Origin: Methanosarcina mazei S-6
Lineage (GTDB): Archaea > Halobacteriota > Methanosarcinia > Methanosarcinales > Methanosarcinaceae
NCBI RefSeq assembly: GCF_000970205.1
Contig: NZ_CP009512.1
Location: 868,001 to 932,000, forward strand
DNA length: 64,000 nt
Direction: 5' to 3'
Part shown: positions 45,817 through 55,180 of the stretch, in pieces
How positions within the stretch are numbered: position 1 is the stretch's first letter
How the letters are laid out: the number at the start of each line of letters is the position of its first letter
Program-made: the position numbers and the translations under genes
The notes under the pieces: generated by a model
Database searches by the model: none
Seen by the model: the letters and a program-made list of their open reading frames with translations, nothing else
What the model was told of the DNA's origin: nothing

Positions 45817-47247
45817 CTGACTGCAAAAAGAATATTCTCCATTTTATTTACAGTAGCCATTGCACTTCAGGTTATTGCCGTCGGTGCGGTTGCTGCAGCT
45901 TTTTATGCTGATAACGGGCCTCTGGCGGTTTCAGATGATGACACCGCGCCTGCTCCTGAACCTTCTTCAGAACCTGCGCCCGAGACAGATCCTGAGCCGA
46001 CTCTCGAACCAGATCCCGAACCGGCTCCTGAGCAAGACCCCGCTCCAGACCCTGAGCCGGCTCCCACCCCGGATCCCGAGCCCACTCCGGCTCCTGAACC
46101 CACGCCTGAGCCGACCCCCACTCCGGATCCCGAGCCTACTCCCGAGCCGACCCCTACTCCGGATCCTGAGCCCACTCCGGATCCCGAGCCTACTCCCGAG
46201 CCGACCCCTACTCCGGATCCCGAGCCCACTCCTACTCCGGACCCTGAACCCACTCCTACTCCGGACCCTGAACCTACTCCCACTCCGGGTCCTGAGCCCA
46301 CTCCCACTCCCGAACCAACCCCTACACCAACTCCCGAACCAACCCCTACACCAACTCCTACACCAACTCCTACACCAACTCCTACACCAACTCCTACACC
46401 AACCCCTACACCAACCCCCACGCCAACCCCCACGCCAACCCCTATACCAACTCCCACCCCGGATCCTAGTCCCTCTCTGACACCTGATGACAATAAAAGC
46501 AGCAGTGGTGGTAGCAGTGGAGGTAGTAGTGGAGGTAGTAGTGGTGGAAGCAGCGGAGGTAGCAGCGGTGGAGGCGGAGGCGGCGTCTCTCCGGAACCTC
46601 CGAGAAATGTTGAAGCAAAAGAGATTTCCCGGGCAACCATTTCAGGCGGTGAAACTGTCAGGTTTGAATTTAAAAACAATGCAACCTGTGTTGTTTATGT
46701 TGCCTTCCATGCAGTTGAAAACGCAGGCAGGACCACAACCATTGTTGAGCAGTTAAAGGAAAAATCCGTCCTTGTATCGGAACTGCCTGATGACGAAGTT
46801 TACAAATCCTTTAATGTCTGGGTAGGAAACGCAGGATATTCGACCTCAAACAAAATAGATAACCGTGCCCTGGGCTTCAGGGTAAATAAAGAATGGGTCC
46901 GGGAAATGGACATAGTCCCGGCTTCCATAACGCTTAACAGATATGAGAAAAAGGTCTGGGTTCCCCTATCCACCGAACTGACAGGAGAGAGCGATGAATA
47001 TCTCTACTTCACTTCAGAAGTTCCAGGGTATGCTTCGTTTGTGATAACGGGCAATACCACCCAGGAGGTACTGGAAGAAGAGAGCGATCAGGTCCCCTCT
47101 GAAAGCAGGTCCACTGACGGATTTCAACTGGGGGATTTCGCAAAAAAAGCCGGGTCTGATAAGAACAGAAATACCATACTGAGCATCGTGATAGTGGTTG
47201 TAGCCCTATCGGTAGTGGTTGTTCTGTTAAAAGGCATGAAAGAATAA
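45817..47247 (+). CDS. Proline-rich surface protein with PGF-pre-PGF domain
   Basis: A continuous 477-codon frame. No ATG, GTG or TTG lies between the upstream in-frame stop (45775) and the signal sequence, so the best start is CTG at 45817, a few bases after AGGGGTG. It encodes a hydrophobic export signal ([18 protein letters not shown]), a long Pro-Thr/Glu/Asp stalk (about residues 45-220), a Ser-Gly linker (229-260), a PGF-pre-PGF domain (about 265-415: [39 protein letters not shown]) and a C-terminal membrane helix before a short basic tail. It is probably a cell-surface adhesin or S-layer-associated protein. Confidence 0.75.
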   Translation: MTAKRIFSILFTVAIALQVIAVGAVAAAFYADNGPLAVSDDDTAPAPEPSSEPAPETDPEPTLEPDPEPAPEQDPAPDPEPAPTPDPEPTPAPEPTPEPTPTPDPEPTPEPTPTPDPEPTPDPEPTPEPTPTPDPEPTPTPDPEPTPTPDPEPTPTPGPEPTPTPEPTPTPTPEPTPTPTPTPTPTPTPTPTPTPTPTPTPTPTPTPTPIPTPTPDPSPSLTPDDNKSSSGGSSGGSSGGSSGGSSGGSSGGGGGGVSPEPPRNVEAKEISRATISGGETVRFEFKNNATCVVYVAFHAVENAGRTTTIVEQLKEKSVLVSELPDDEVYKSFNVWVGNAGYSTSNKIDNRALGFRVNKEWVREMDIVPASITLNRYEKKVWVPLSTELTGESDEYLYFTSEVPGYASFVITGNTTQEVLEEESDQVPSESRSTDGFQLGDFAKKAGSDKNRNTILSIVIVVVALSVVVVLLKGMKE

Positions 47248-47675
47248 AACATTAAATGATAAAGAATGCGTGAATAAAGCATTGGAGCTGGCATAATCAA
47301 CGTCTGGCATAATCAACGTCTGGCATAATCAATGGTTTTGCTCAAAATAATCCCGTATTTCGAGGGTGAACCGGGCAAAACCATTGAGAATTATTATGCA
47401 AGGGATCGTTTCACCTTCCAGTTCAGGATTATTTAACAGCACTGGCAGGGTGTTTTTGCTTTTCCCATAACTTCCGGTCTTCTTTCCGCTTTCTTTCCAT
47501 TTTCTTTCCATTTTCTTTTCGTCTTCTTCCCGCTTTCTTTCCATCTTTCCCGTTTTCTCTCTGTCTTCTTTCCGCCTTTCCACCTTATTTCCTTTTTCTT
47601 TCCGTCTTCTTTCTGTCTTCTGAATGTTGTTACAAATTCTTTCTTTCAAACAGGCAAAAGGGTACGTGTTATATT
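47248..47675. other. Pyrimidine-rich intergenic region
   Basis: Three close copies of CATAATCAACGTCTGG-type words at about 47294-47332, then a long tract of TTTCC/TCTTC words (47470-47610). The minus-strand ORF through it is Lys/Glu/Arg-rich because of that tract, so I do not call it a gene. Confidence 0.55.
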
Positions 47676-48527
47676 ATGAAAAATTTAAAAAAGAAACTTC
47701 TGAAACTTGTAAAAATCTTCGTAATAATTTTTGTATGTCTTGCAGCATTTTTCGTTTATATTTTTATTGAGCCTTACTGGATAAACGAAAAAACAACCAC
47801 AATTAGCGACAGTGATGTGCCGCAAAATTTCGAGGACAAGAAAATAGTCTTCATTTCCGATATCCATCACGGCCCGTATTTCGAAAGGGAAAGAGTTGCA
47901 GACCTGGTAAGAAAAGTAAATGATCTGGAACCGGATATTATTATTCTGGGCGGCGATTATGTTTCCGGTGATGTGGGGTATATTGGTCCCTGTTTTGAAG
48001 AGCTTTCGAGACTCAAAGCAGATATGGGGATTTTCGGAGTTACGGGAAACCACGATGAATGGACAGATTACAATCTCACGGTAAAATGCATGGAAAATGC
48101 AGGGATCACTGTTTTGAGCAACAGAGCGGAATGGCTTGAGATTGGGGAAGATAAGATCAAAATTGCAGGCGTAGACTGGAGTACGGACTGGTATTTTAAC
48201 TCTGAGCCTTATGTTGACCCGCTGGTAAAAGATGCTGAAGAAAATGATTTCGTGATTCTTGTTTCACATACACCCGATCTGGCTGAAGAATTAACTACAG
48301 ATAAAGTCGATCTTGTCCTCTCCGGTCACACTCATGGCGGGCAGATTACATTTTTCGGGTTATGGGCGCCGTATGTGCCTTCTTATTACGGGCAAAAATA
48401 CAGGACAGGAATTGTGAAAACCGATAAGACCATGGCTCTGGTCTCAAACGGCGTAGGAAACACATTTTTACCAATCCGCTTTTTTGCCAGGCCACAAATC
48501 AATATAATTATCCTTGATCATCCCTGA
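47676..48527 (+). CDS. Membrane-anchored metallophosphoesterase (YkuE-like)
   Basis: A 283-residue calcineurin-like phosphoesterase with an N-terminal membrane anchor (FVIIFVCLAAFFVYIFIEPYW). Motifs run FISDIHHGPY, ILGGDYVSGD, VTGNHDEW, VSHTPDLAE and LSGHTHGGQ, so both metal sites are complete. The catalytic domain would face the exterior. Relatives act on lipids or cell-envelope phosphoesters; the substrate here is not known. The ATG at 47676 agrees with the signal-anchor start. Single gene, after a pyrimidine-rich region. Confidence 0.85.
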   Translation: MKNLKKKLLKLVKIFVIIFVCLAAFFVYIFIEPYWINEKTTTISDSDVPQNFEDKKIVFISDIHHGPYFERERVADLVRKVNDLEPDIIILGGDYVSGDVGYIGPCFEELSRLKADMGIFGVTGNHDEWTDYNLTVKCMENAGITVLSNRAEWLEIGEDKIKIAGVDWSTDWYFNSEPYVDPLVKDAEENDFVILVSHTPDLAEELTTDKVDLVLSGHTHGGQITFFGLWAPYVPSYYGQKYRTGIVKTDKTMALVSNGVGNTFLPIRFFARPQINIIILDHP

Positions 48528-48571
48528 AAAATTCCAGCGCAAAATTATGGATTATTTCTTTAATTTCTTCC

Positions 48572-48655
48572 ATTTTTTCTTCTTTTTCTTTTTCTTCTTT
48601 TTCTTTTTCTTCTTTTTCTTTTTCTTCTTCTTCTTCTTCTTCTTCTTTTTCAAAT
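48572..48655. repeat. TTCTTTTTC/TTC microsatellite
   Basis: A pure pyrimidine tract built from CTTCTTTTTCTTTTT and then TTC triplets. The Glu/Lys-rich ORF on the other strand (48508-48702) is a translation of this tract. Confidence 0.85.
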
Positions 48656-48704
48656 GATTCAAAGTGTGCTTGCCCTGTAATTTCCCTGTATCCGTAAAAC
48701 AATT

Positions 48705-48950
48705 TCAGTAATCGTGCTTTTCTTTTTCCGGCTTAACTTTTTTGTTTTCTATTGATGATTTTTTTACATATTCTACAGCATCGGCTATTACAGATACACC
48801 AAAGTCATTTCCATATTCTTTAAACCTTAGACAGAAAGCTTGAGAAATAATTAAGGAGTGTGGCAGAGAATGATGAAAATTCGTATAATTTGTACGTATA
48901 AACTCATTAATATCATCCAGAACGTGTTCTGGAACTATTAAATGTGACAT
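48705..48950 (-). CDS. Small hypothetical protein
   Basis: An 81-residue protein with a non-repetitive, protein-like composition (LIVPEHVLDDINEFIRTNY, then SLIISQAFCLRFKEYG and ADAVEYVKKS) and a charged C terminus. GGGAG lies about ten bases before the ATG at 48950. No family recognised. Downstream is the pyrimidine microsatellite. Confidence 0.5.
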   Translation of the reverse strand: MSHLIVPEHVLDDINEFIRTNYTNFHHSLPHSLIISQAFCLRFKEYGNDFGVSVIADAVEYVKKSSIENKKVKPEKEKHDY

Positions 48951-49495
48951 ATTGGGTAATCTCCCAACAATAGAGTTATTTATTTCTGGCTATTTTCTTC
49001 TTATTATATAACTATGTTTTCACTTTTACTTGTTTTATTTTTCTTATTTTCTATCTAAATTCTCTACTATATGCGAAATATTTATGTATAAAAACGTATT
49101 TTTATTAAATAGCAAATCAAATTTACTTGATTTGTTCGCAAAACGGCATTTTCCTCCCCGAATCATTTTGCCATTCTAAACCTTTCCGTATCTGCAGTTT
49201 TCTGGAGCAGTTTGCCATTTTTACTCTCCTGAAATCTGCAGTTTTTCGGGATTCGGGAGCTAGATCTACTAGCACAGTGATTAATACAATTCCCAAAAAC
49301 AGGCTTTTTTGCAAGCCCTGGCGCAACTGCAATTGCAGGGATGGCGCTTGAGAACGGGTCTGACTTCTTCTTTTTACGGAAAAAGCTTGAAGAAATATAT
49401 AAATAAAAAATCTAAATAAAAAAGGTAAAAACGCTTTATTTTTAGAAAGCGTTTTATTCTGTGTATTTAATGCTTAAAAAATTCTAATTTAAGCC
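48951..49495. other. Intergenic region, nothing identified
   Basis: About 545 bases with AT-rich ends. The middle (49127-49351) is open in several frames but shows no protein family on either strand and no ribosome site. Nothing else seen. Confidence 0.45.
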
Positions 49496-49894
49496 TTATT
49501 CTGTGGTCACGCCGTCGAAGTCTGCTTCATTTGCTTCTGCTTCTTCTTTTGTGGCGCGCACGATCCCGTCTTTGTGGTGTGCCGGGGAATAGATTGTGTA
49601 GAGCTTCAGTTCTTCAGTGTTTGAGGTATTGATGACATTGTGCTCAGCACCTGCGGGTACGATAACTGCGACTCCGTCACTGAGTTCGTATTCGTTGCCG
49701 TCAATTATGCACTTGCCCTGTCCTGCCTCAAAACGGAAGAACTGGTCGTTTTCTTCGTGGACTTCCATTCCAATGTCTTCCCCTGGCTTAAGGGTCATTA
49801 ATACCAGCTGGCTGTGCTTTGAGGTGTAGAGAACCTTGCGGAAATTTTCATTTTCCAGAGTAGCATCTTCGATATTGATAGAAAATCCTTTCAT
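49496..49894 (-). CDS. Cupin-domain protein
   Basis: A 132-residue single-domain cupin. Motif 1 is seen around PGEDIGMEVHEENDQFFRFEAGQG and motif 2 around VIVPAGAEHNVINTS, giving two histidines and glutamates for a metal site. Such small cupins bind a metal and act as isomerases, dioxygenases or sensors; nothing here decides which. ATG 49894 is preferred over the in-frame TTG at 49903. The acidic C terminus (EEAEANEADFDG) is common in methanogen copies. Confidence 0.85.
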   Translation of the reverse strand: MKGFSINIEDATLENENFRKVLYTSKHSQLVLMTLKPGEDIGMEVHEENDQFFRFEAGQGKCIIDGNEYELSDGVAVIVPAGAEHNVINTSNTEELKLYTIYSPAHHKDGIVRATKEEAEANEADFDGVTTE

Positions 49895-50111
49895 GTTTTT
49901 CAATTAACGGTAATTGTATATAGAACTTTTGTGTGCTACAGCAGTTATTATATAAATTGAAACACAATATTTCCTTATTATGGGAAGGCTGATTATTTAT
50001 TGAAATGGGGGCAGGATCACTTTATATAAAAAATTAATTTTTCTAGCCAGAATAATAAAAATAATTCTTAATTACAGCCTATCTTTCTTTATCTAACAGG
50101 AGAGTACTTGC

Positions 50112-50168
50112 ATGTGGAGGGGAACTTCGTCAATAACTTTAAATTGTAGCCCATCTTTCTTTATTTAA
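50112..50168 (+). other. Short upstream ORF created by a duplicated leader
   Basis: The sequence CTTTCTTTAT(C/T)TAACAGGAGAGTACTT occurs twice, ending at 50110 and about 50181. The first copy is followed by an 18-codon ORF (ATG 50112) whose stop lies within the second copy, just before the ribosome site of the beta-helix gene. It is either a simple duplication scar or a small upstream ORF that affects translation of the next gene. Confidence 0.4.
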
Positions 50169-50184
50169 CAGGAGAGTACTTAAC

Positions 50185-50823
50185 ATGTTGAGAAAACTAA
50201 TTTTAGCGATCTTAATAACAACCCTGCTAATAGGGACAGCCTCTGCTGCAACCCTTTATGTAGGCAGTACAGCCAAATACAAGACTATCCAGAGCGCTGT
50301 GAATGCAGCAAGCGACGGAGATACGATCAAAGTAGCAAGTGGAACCTATAATGAATATGTTTCCATCTCCGGGAAATTCATCAACGTATATGGGACAGGG
50401 TACCCAAAAATGAACGGGTTCAGGGTAACCCAGGGGGGAGCGGTTATCAACGGATTCAATATCCAGAAGAATGGGGTCGATTTCCAGGGTGCAGGCAATA
50501 ATAATACTGTCCGTAATAATTATTTCTATAACTGTGGTGTCAGCATCACAGGGCTAACCTGCAGCCAGAATACTATTATGAATAATCAGATAACTAACGG
50601 AACGGTAACCCTGTGTGAAACCTGGGATAACGTGGTCAAGGGCAATACAATTACAAAAGCCAGAATCGGACTCTATATTTACGAGGGTGCGACCTGCCCG
50701 ACCATTACAGGAAATACATTCTCTTACTGTGATATTGGTGTGAAGCTTCCAGCAGTTCCTCCGGGGATGATAGGAAATAAGTACATCGGAAACAGGATAA
50801 ACATAAAAATAGCTGATTATTAA
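50185..50823 (+). CDS. Secreted right-handed beta-helix protein
   Basis: A 212-residue exported protein. The signal peptide is LRKLILAILITTLLIGTASA. The start of the mature domain, TLYVGSTAKYKTIQSAVNAASDGDTIKVASGTYNEY, is the classic opening of parallel beta-helix surface proteins, followed by four or five PbH1 coils rich in asparagine (NNNTVRNNYFYNCG, NTIMNNQITNG, GNTITKARIG). Related proteins bind or cleave polysaccharides; it is short for the class, so it may be one helical module only. AGGAGAG precedes the ATG. Confidence 0.82.
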   Translation: MLRKLILAILITTLLIGTASAATLYVGSTAKYKTIQSAVNAASDGDTIKVASGTYNEYVSISGKFINVYGTGYPKMNGFRVTQGGAVINGFNIQKNGVDFQGAGNNNTVRNNYFYNCGVSITGLTCSQNTIMNNQITNGTVTLCETWDNVVKGNTITKARIGLYIYEGATCPTITGNTFSYCDIGVKLPAVPPGMIGNKYIGNRINIKIADY

Positions 50824-51459
50824 ATAAATGGGTCGGGGGGGCCATTTATTTAAGATAATAGTTATTTTTTCAGTTACCTGTTTACTTACATGTTTATTTA
50901 AATGTTCAGCTACTTATTTAGTTTCTTTTAGATACTGTTTAGTAATGATCTTAGTTGCTTTTTAGTCACTTATTTAGTTTCTTTTAGTTACTAGTTTGGT
51001 TGCTATCTCAGTTACTTTTTAATTACTTTTTAATTACTTTTTAATTATCTGTTTAGTTACACGTTTAGTTATTATTTTAGTTCTTTTTTAGTTGCTCTTC
51101 TCCTTTTTCCTTTTAGTAAACATATTGATTAAATTTTATGCTTCCTCAATTTTATATTAATCATATCTGTTGTCTGCACATTATGCTGGTCGAATAAAAA
51201 TCAGGATTAGACGGGTTGAAACTTATTATTATCTTTTGGTCTGCTGCGTTTTAAGTGCTATAAGGATAATAAAAAAGGTTGTTCTATCTCCCTAAATAGA
51301 ACTCCCCTAAATAATAAAACCCTGTGCACGAAGCTGAAAGTGTGAGCCGGACAAGCACATTGAAAAAAATGGCTGAAAAAACAGATTGATAAAGATGGTT
51401 ACAGATGGCTAAAAAAGCAGGTCGTGCAGCAGTTTAACAGTTAAAATGTGTGATCCAAC
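50824..51459. other. Intergenic region with degenerate TTTAGTTAC-type repeats
   Basis: From about 50860 to 51095 the DNA repeats variants of TTTAGTTAC/TTTTTAATTAC many times, a low-complexity block probably grown by slippage. The remainder has no gene. Confidence 0.6.
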
Positions 51460-51747
51460 ATGTCCAGAAAATACAGCAATAAAACAACCCATTTCGTCCT
51501 CCATGATGACGGTACATTCGACGTTTATATGAATAAAAAATTCAAAGAATGCGGGATATACGAGGAAACCCCTGATATTGTAAAACTCGACTATTACAAA
51601 CACACTTCAATCTTCCAGAAAGAGGAAGGATGTTTAATTTCTGAGAACTGCAGAATCTGGGTAGAAGACAGAATAATGAACGTCCCTGGCGGTATTCTAA
51701 ATAACGGGGTTTTTATAGCCAACAATGACAGCGGGAATACTACCTAA
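51460..51747 (+). CDS. Hypothetical protein
   Basis: A 95-residue protein with no hydrophobic segment (THFVLHDDGTFDVYMNKKFKECGIYEE, then IVKLDYYKHTSIFQKEEGC). Amino-acid use is normal, so it is probably a real gene, but the ribosome site before ATG 51460 is weak and no family is recognised. Stand-alone. Confidence 0.55.
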   Translation: MSRKYSNKTTHFVLHDDGTFDVYMNKKFKECGIYEETPDIVKLDYYKHTSIFQKEEGCLISENCRIWVEDRIMNVPGGILNNGVFIANNDSGNTT

Positions 51748-52028
51748 GGGTGCGGAAAAATAAGAAGAAACTGAAAGCCAAAGCCAGGTCTTAAAGGGAT
51801 GAAAGTAATCCCGGAGCTTTTTTAATATCTAATTTTTGTCTTCTCTTATTCTTATTTATTACAAATTTTTTATATGTCTGCTTTGGCCCGGAGCACCGTC
51901 CATTAACACGCATTAATAAAGTACTGAAGCAAATGGAAAGACTTATTTTATCTGTGGCTCTCGTTATTCAGGAGCAGAATCTATCTAATAATAATACTCC
52001 TGATCCCCTTATATCATGAGTGATAAAA

Positions 52029-53204
52029 ATGACCGGGAAAATAACCTATCTTGACGGACTGCGAGGTATAGCTGCAATAAATGTCATGATAATGCACTTT
52101 TTTGTTGCATTAGCCCCGGCTATGGTTTATGGCGATAAGTATCCTTCACACTTCGGAAGCCTGGACCATATTTTTTCTACCACGCCGCTCGGTCTGATCG
52201 GTGCAGGTAACTTTTCGGTCTGTATCTTCTTTGTCCTGAGCGGTTATGTTTTAACCCGGAAGTTTTTTCAAACGAAGGAAAACAGTATTGTCATAAGCAG
52301 TGCAGCACGTCGGTACCTGAGGTTGTTTGTTCCTGTATTTGCAGCAGTGATGTTCTCGTACTTATTGGCATCAACCGGGTTGTATCGTTACTACATTGAA
52401 ACCATGACGTTTGCTGCAGGCAGTAACTACCGGGACTACTGGACTTTTACGCCCGGCATTCTTGATGCAGTCAGGCAGGCAGCATGGAATTCTTTTTTTG
52501 TGGGAGGGGCAATTCCGTATAACCCGGTTCTATGGACAATGTCAATAGAATTTTACGGGTCCATGCTCGTCTTCACAATGGCATTATTATTCGGGTCTCT
52601 TCGAAACCGCTGGACTTTCTACCTTGCAGCAGTTCTGGCTTTAATTAATTTTTACTACCTTGCTTTTATAATAGGAATGGTCTTTGCAGACATATTCAGC
52701 AGTAAGAAATCGATATTTAAAACAGATAACAGGATAGTATTGTTTATCATACTGATCTCAGGGCTCTTTCTGGGTTCATATCCCATAAGCCCTCTGGCAG
52801 AGAATTCTGTGTACGGATTCCTGAATAATGGCTTTTTCAGAGATCCAAAAATGACCTATCATATCATAGGCGCAGGGATGGTAATGTATGTCTTATTGAA
52901 CAGCATCGACCTGCAGAAGGTTTTTTCTTCCCGTGTGCCTGTATTCCTCGGAAAAATATCCTATTCCCTGTACCTTGTGCATTTCCCCGTGATAAGCACT
53001 TTTAGCTGTGCATTGTTCCTTCTCCTGTATCCTGTATTCTCTTATGTGCAGGCTGTTTTAATTTCATTTGTTCTGTCTTTACTCCTTATTATACCGTTGA
53101 GCTATCTATTTTATAAGTACATTGATGTGGCAGGCGTAAAATTATCAAAGGAGTTTTATAGCCGGTTGTCCCGTCCTTTGATCCCGACAGTACAGGATAC
53201 ATAA
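52029..53204 (+). CDS. Acyltransferase 3 family membrane protein
   Basis: A protein of about 391 residues with ten or so membrane segments. The N-terminal signature ITYLDGLRGIAAINVMIMHFF contains the conserved arginine and histidine of acyltransferase 3 (OatA/NodX-like) enzymes, and FFVLSGYVLTRKFF follows. They move acyl groups across or at the membrane onto sugars of surface polymers. ATG 52029 follows GTGAT; an in-frame GTG at 52020 is the longer option. The substrate is unknown. Confidence 0.85.
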   Translation: MTGKITYLDGLRGIAAINVMIMHFFVALAPAMVYGDKYPSHFGSLDHIFSTTPLGLIGAGNFSVCIFFVLSGYVLTRKFFQTKENSIVISSAARRYLRLFVPVFAAVMFSYLLASTGLYRYYIETMTFAAGSNYRDYWTFTPGILDAVRQAAWNSFFVGGAIPYNPVLWTMSIEFYGSMLVFTMALLFGSLRNRWTFYLAAVLALINFYYLAFIIGMVFADIFSSKKSIFKTDNRIVLFIILISGLFLGSYPISPLAENSVYGFLNNGFFRDPKMTYHIIGAGMVMYVLLNSIDLQKVFSSRVPVFLGKISYSLYLVHFPVISTFSCALFLLLYPVFSYVQAVLISFVLSLLLIIPLSYLFYKYIDVAGVKLSKEFYSRLSRPLIPTVQDT

Positions 53205-53237
53205 ATGCTTACCTGAAAGATTCAACTACTTTTAAAG

Positions 53238-53365
53238 GATTAAACTACTCTCAAATATTCAACTACTCTTAAAATATTCAGCTACTCTTAAAATATTCAG
53301 CTACTCTTAAAATATTCAGCTACTCTTAAAATATTCAGCTACTCTTAAAATATTCAGCTACTTCC
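53238..53365. repeat. 19-bp tandem repeat, about six copies
   Basis: The unit CTACTCTTAAAATATTCAG is repeated about six times just after the acyltransferase gene; the central copies appear identical and the outer ones diverged. Confidence 0.87.
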
Positions 53366-53605
53366 AATTTTTATTCTATAGCTTAATATATCTGTAAATA
53401 CTATTTTTCTATATCTGCTTTTATTTTAATGCGGCGAGATTTTATATAAGTAAATATTTCCAGCTTTGGAGTGAAATTTTTAATAGCAACTAATAATTTA
53501 AAGCTCCTGAACCCAAAATTCAGGTTCTTTAGCCTGGAGGTGGTTGAAAAACACCTGGAGCCCATTCTCCTGGCGAAGGTCACTTAAAAAAGGAAGTGAA
53601 GGATT

Positions 53606-53959
53606 TTGACCACAGAAATAATTAACAGTCCTGTTAAAAAATTCAGACGTTATATTGAAATGAATAAGGATCATCAGGCTTATTCAGACTTTAAAGAAGG
53701 AATAAATAAAGGTCTGGACATAGCCAGATATACCTTCGAAGAAAACGTAGATAAGTTCTCTTTATCCTTTTCGGATGAGGCTGGGGTTGTAAAGGCAAAA
53801 AACTTACAGGATGAATTTAGCCAGCTTCTGGATGAGATTGTCCTTACAAAAAAGCCAAATTGCTCTGAAGAGTGTTTAGATGGGATATATATGGGATTTG
53901 AAAGGTCTAAAAAAATATTTGAGGATTTCCTGCAGGAGGCTTTACCAGTTGAGAATTAA
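53606..53959 (+). CDS. Small helical protein of unknown family, paralogue of 56381-56740
   Basis: A 117-residue, charged, probably all-helical protein. It shares with the gene at 56381 the blocks AYSDFKEGINKGLDIA, YTFEENVDKF and LDGIYMGFERSKKIFEDF. The TTG start at 53606 follows GGAAGTGAAGG. No known domain is recognised. The repeated GFE/GIN-x-GL pattern suggests two related helical hairpins in each protein. It is flanked by tandem-repeat DNA. Confidence 0.65.
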   Translation: MTTEIINSPVKKFRRYIEMNKDHQAYSDFKEGINKGLDIARYTFEENVDKFSLSFSDEAGVVKAKNLQDEFSQLLDEIVLTKKPNCSEECLDGIYMGFERSKKIFEDFLQEALPVEN

Positions 53960-54505
53960 AGAAAATCCTCTTAATTTATTATAATTAATCGAGCTTTAAA
54001 TCTCCATTCTTAAAGATTCTATTCTTAAACATCCGGTTTTTAACCCTCATTTCTCGTTTAACCTCGATTGGTATAGTCTTCAGGTTATTGATTCCTCCAT
54101 TTGCCTGGGAGGGACAAATCTGGGTTTCGGTCTCTTTTTATGGCTATACAATCTCTTTTTATGATTAATTTCCGTCTTTTTTATGGTTATATAGTCTCTC
54201 TTTATGATTATGTAGTCTATTTTATGGTTATTATTTCCTTACACGTCCTGAAATCTGAATCTCAAAGGATAACCGGGTTTTGTGAGTTCATGAATTAAAT
54301 AGTAAATTTTATGTAAATGATTCCAGGAAAAAGAGTCTGATAAGGGCTCTGGAAAATACACACCATGACAGTAAAGACCAGTTGATAGCTAAAAGAATTG
54401 ATCACTGGCAGTCGAATTAAAGGAATTAGATGGATTTTACCAGGGAAATCAAATTAAAGGAATTTAGTGGTCTAACCAGGAAATCAAATTAAGGAGGTTA
54501 AGTGG
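53960..54505. other. Intergenic region with imperfect repeats
   Basis: The first half repeats TCTTTTTATGATTA-type words. The second half (about 54413-54503) has an about 40-bp imperfect unit, three copies of CAGG(G)AAATCAAATTAA-like sequence, the last of which forms the AAGGAGG ribosome site of the next gene. No other gene seen. Confidence 0.5.
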
Positions 54506-55180
54506 ATGAAAGTATCCTTTGAAGAGCTGGACGGGAAGGTAGTGTTCAGGATTTCGGAATTTGACTCCAGATACGAAAGTGTTCTGAAAATGTGTTATTA
54601 TGAAAACGATGGTAGAGGATACGTAAAAGTCTACCCTCAGAACGCCAAATACATGGACAAAATAAAAAAAAGATATTCTGAGAATGCGAAACTGATGTTT
54701 GACCAGCTCGGGTATTTTGCTCCTGTTCCGTGGGAACAGGCTTTAACAGAATTTTGCCGGAAAGCTCAGGGTACGGATATTGACTGGTGGCTGACAGGGA
54801 GCTGTGCCGCCTGCATCCGCGGCATTAAAATGAACCCACATGATGTTGATATTATGGTTGATTCCAGGTGTATCGATGAAATCACTGAAGTTTTCTCAGA
54901 CTGCCTGATCGAGCCGATTATTGATACTAACGGATGGCTGACAAAGGACTTCGGTGTTATTTTCCTGCATGCAAGAATAGATATTGCATCTGATCCCCAG
55001 GAGATCCTGGATATTCCTGAGCCAGTAGACTGCGGTCCTTACGCAAGGCAAAACCTTGAGACCGTAAAATGGAATGGGTATGAAATAAAGGTCCCACCCC
55101 TGGAATTGCAGCTAAATGTAAACAGAAGGAGGGAAAGGCTTGACAGGGTAAAGCTTATCGAGGAATTTATGAATAAATAG
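54506..55180 (+). CDS. Nucleotidyltransferase-superfamily protein
   Basis: A 224-residue protein with a Pol-beta-type nucleotidyltransferase core in the middle: WWLTGSCAACIRGIKMNPHDVDIMVD, giving the Gly-Ser motif and the D-x-D metal pair. It resembles MNT/AbiEii-like enzymes, often linked to antitoxin or defence roles. The N-terminal 80 residues form a separate domain (VSFEELDGKVVFRISEFD). The start at ATG 54506 has a strong AAGGAGG. No HEPN or toxin partner is adjacent, so it may act alone. Confidence 0.7.
   Translation: MKVSFEELDGKVVFRISEFDSRYESVLKMCYYENDGRGYVKVYPQNAKYMDKIKKRYSENAKLMFDQLGYFAPVPWEQALTEFCRKAQGTDIDWWLTGSCAACIRGIKMNPHDVDIMVDSRCIDEITEVFSDCLIEPIIDTNGWLTKDFGVIFLHARIDIASDPQEILDIPEPVDCGPYARQNLETVKWNGYEIKVPPLELQLNVNRRRERLDRVKLIEEFMNK

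Noticed and set aside
45903-46679. Minus-strand ORF rich in Val-Gly repeats
   Set aside because: It is the antisense of the Pro-Thr stalk of the PGF-pre-PGF protein; the plus strand has signal, domain and anchor.
47329-47649. Lys/Arg/Glu-rich minus-strand ORF
   Set aside because: Composition comes from a TTTCC/TCTTC tract; no domain and no ribosome site.
48508-48702. Glu/Lys-rich ORF
   Set aside because: It is a translation of a pyrimidine microsatellite.
51181-51225. CRISPR-like word ending GGGTTGAAAC
   Set aside because: Only the last bases resemble a repeat; no partner copy at spacer distance.
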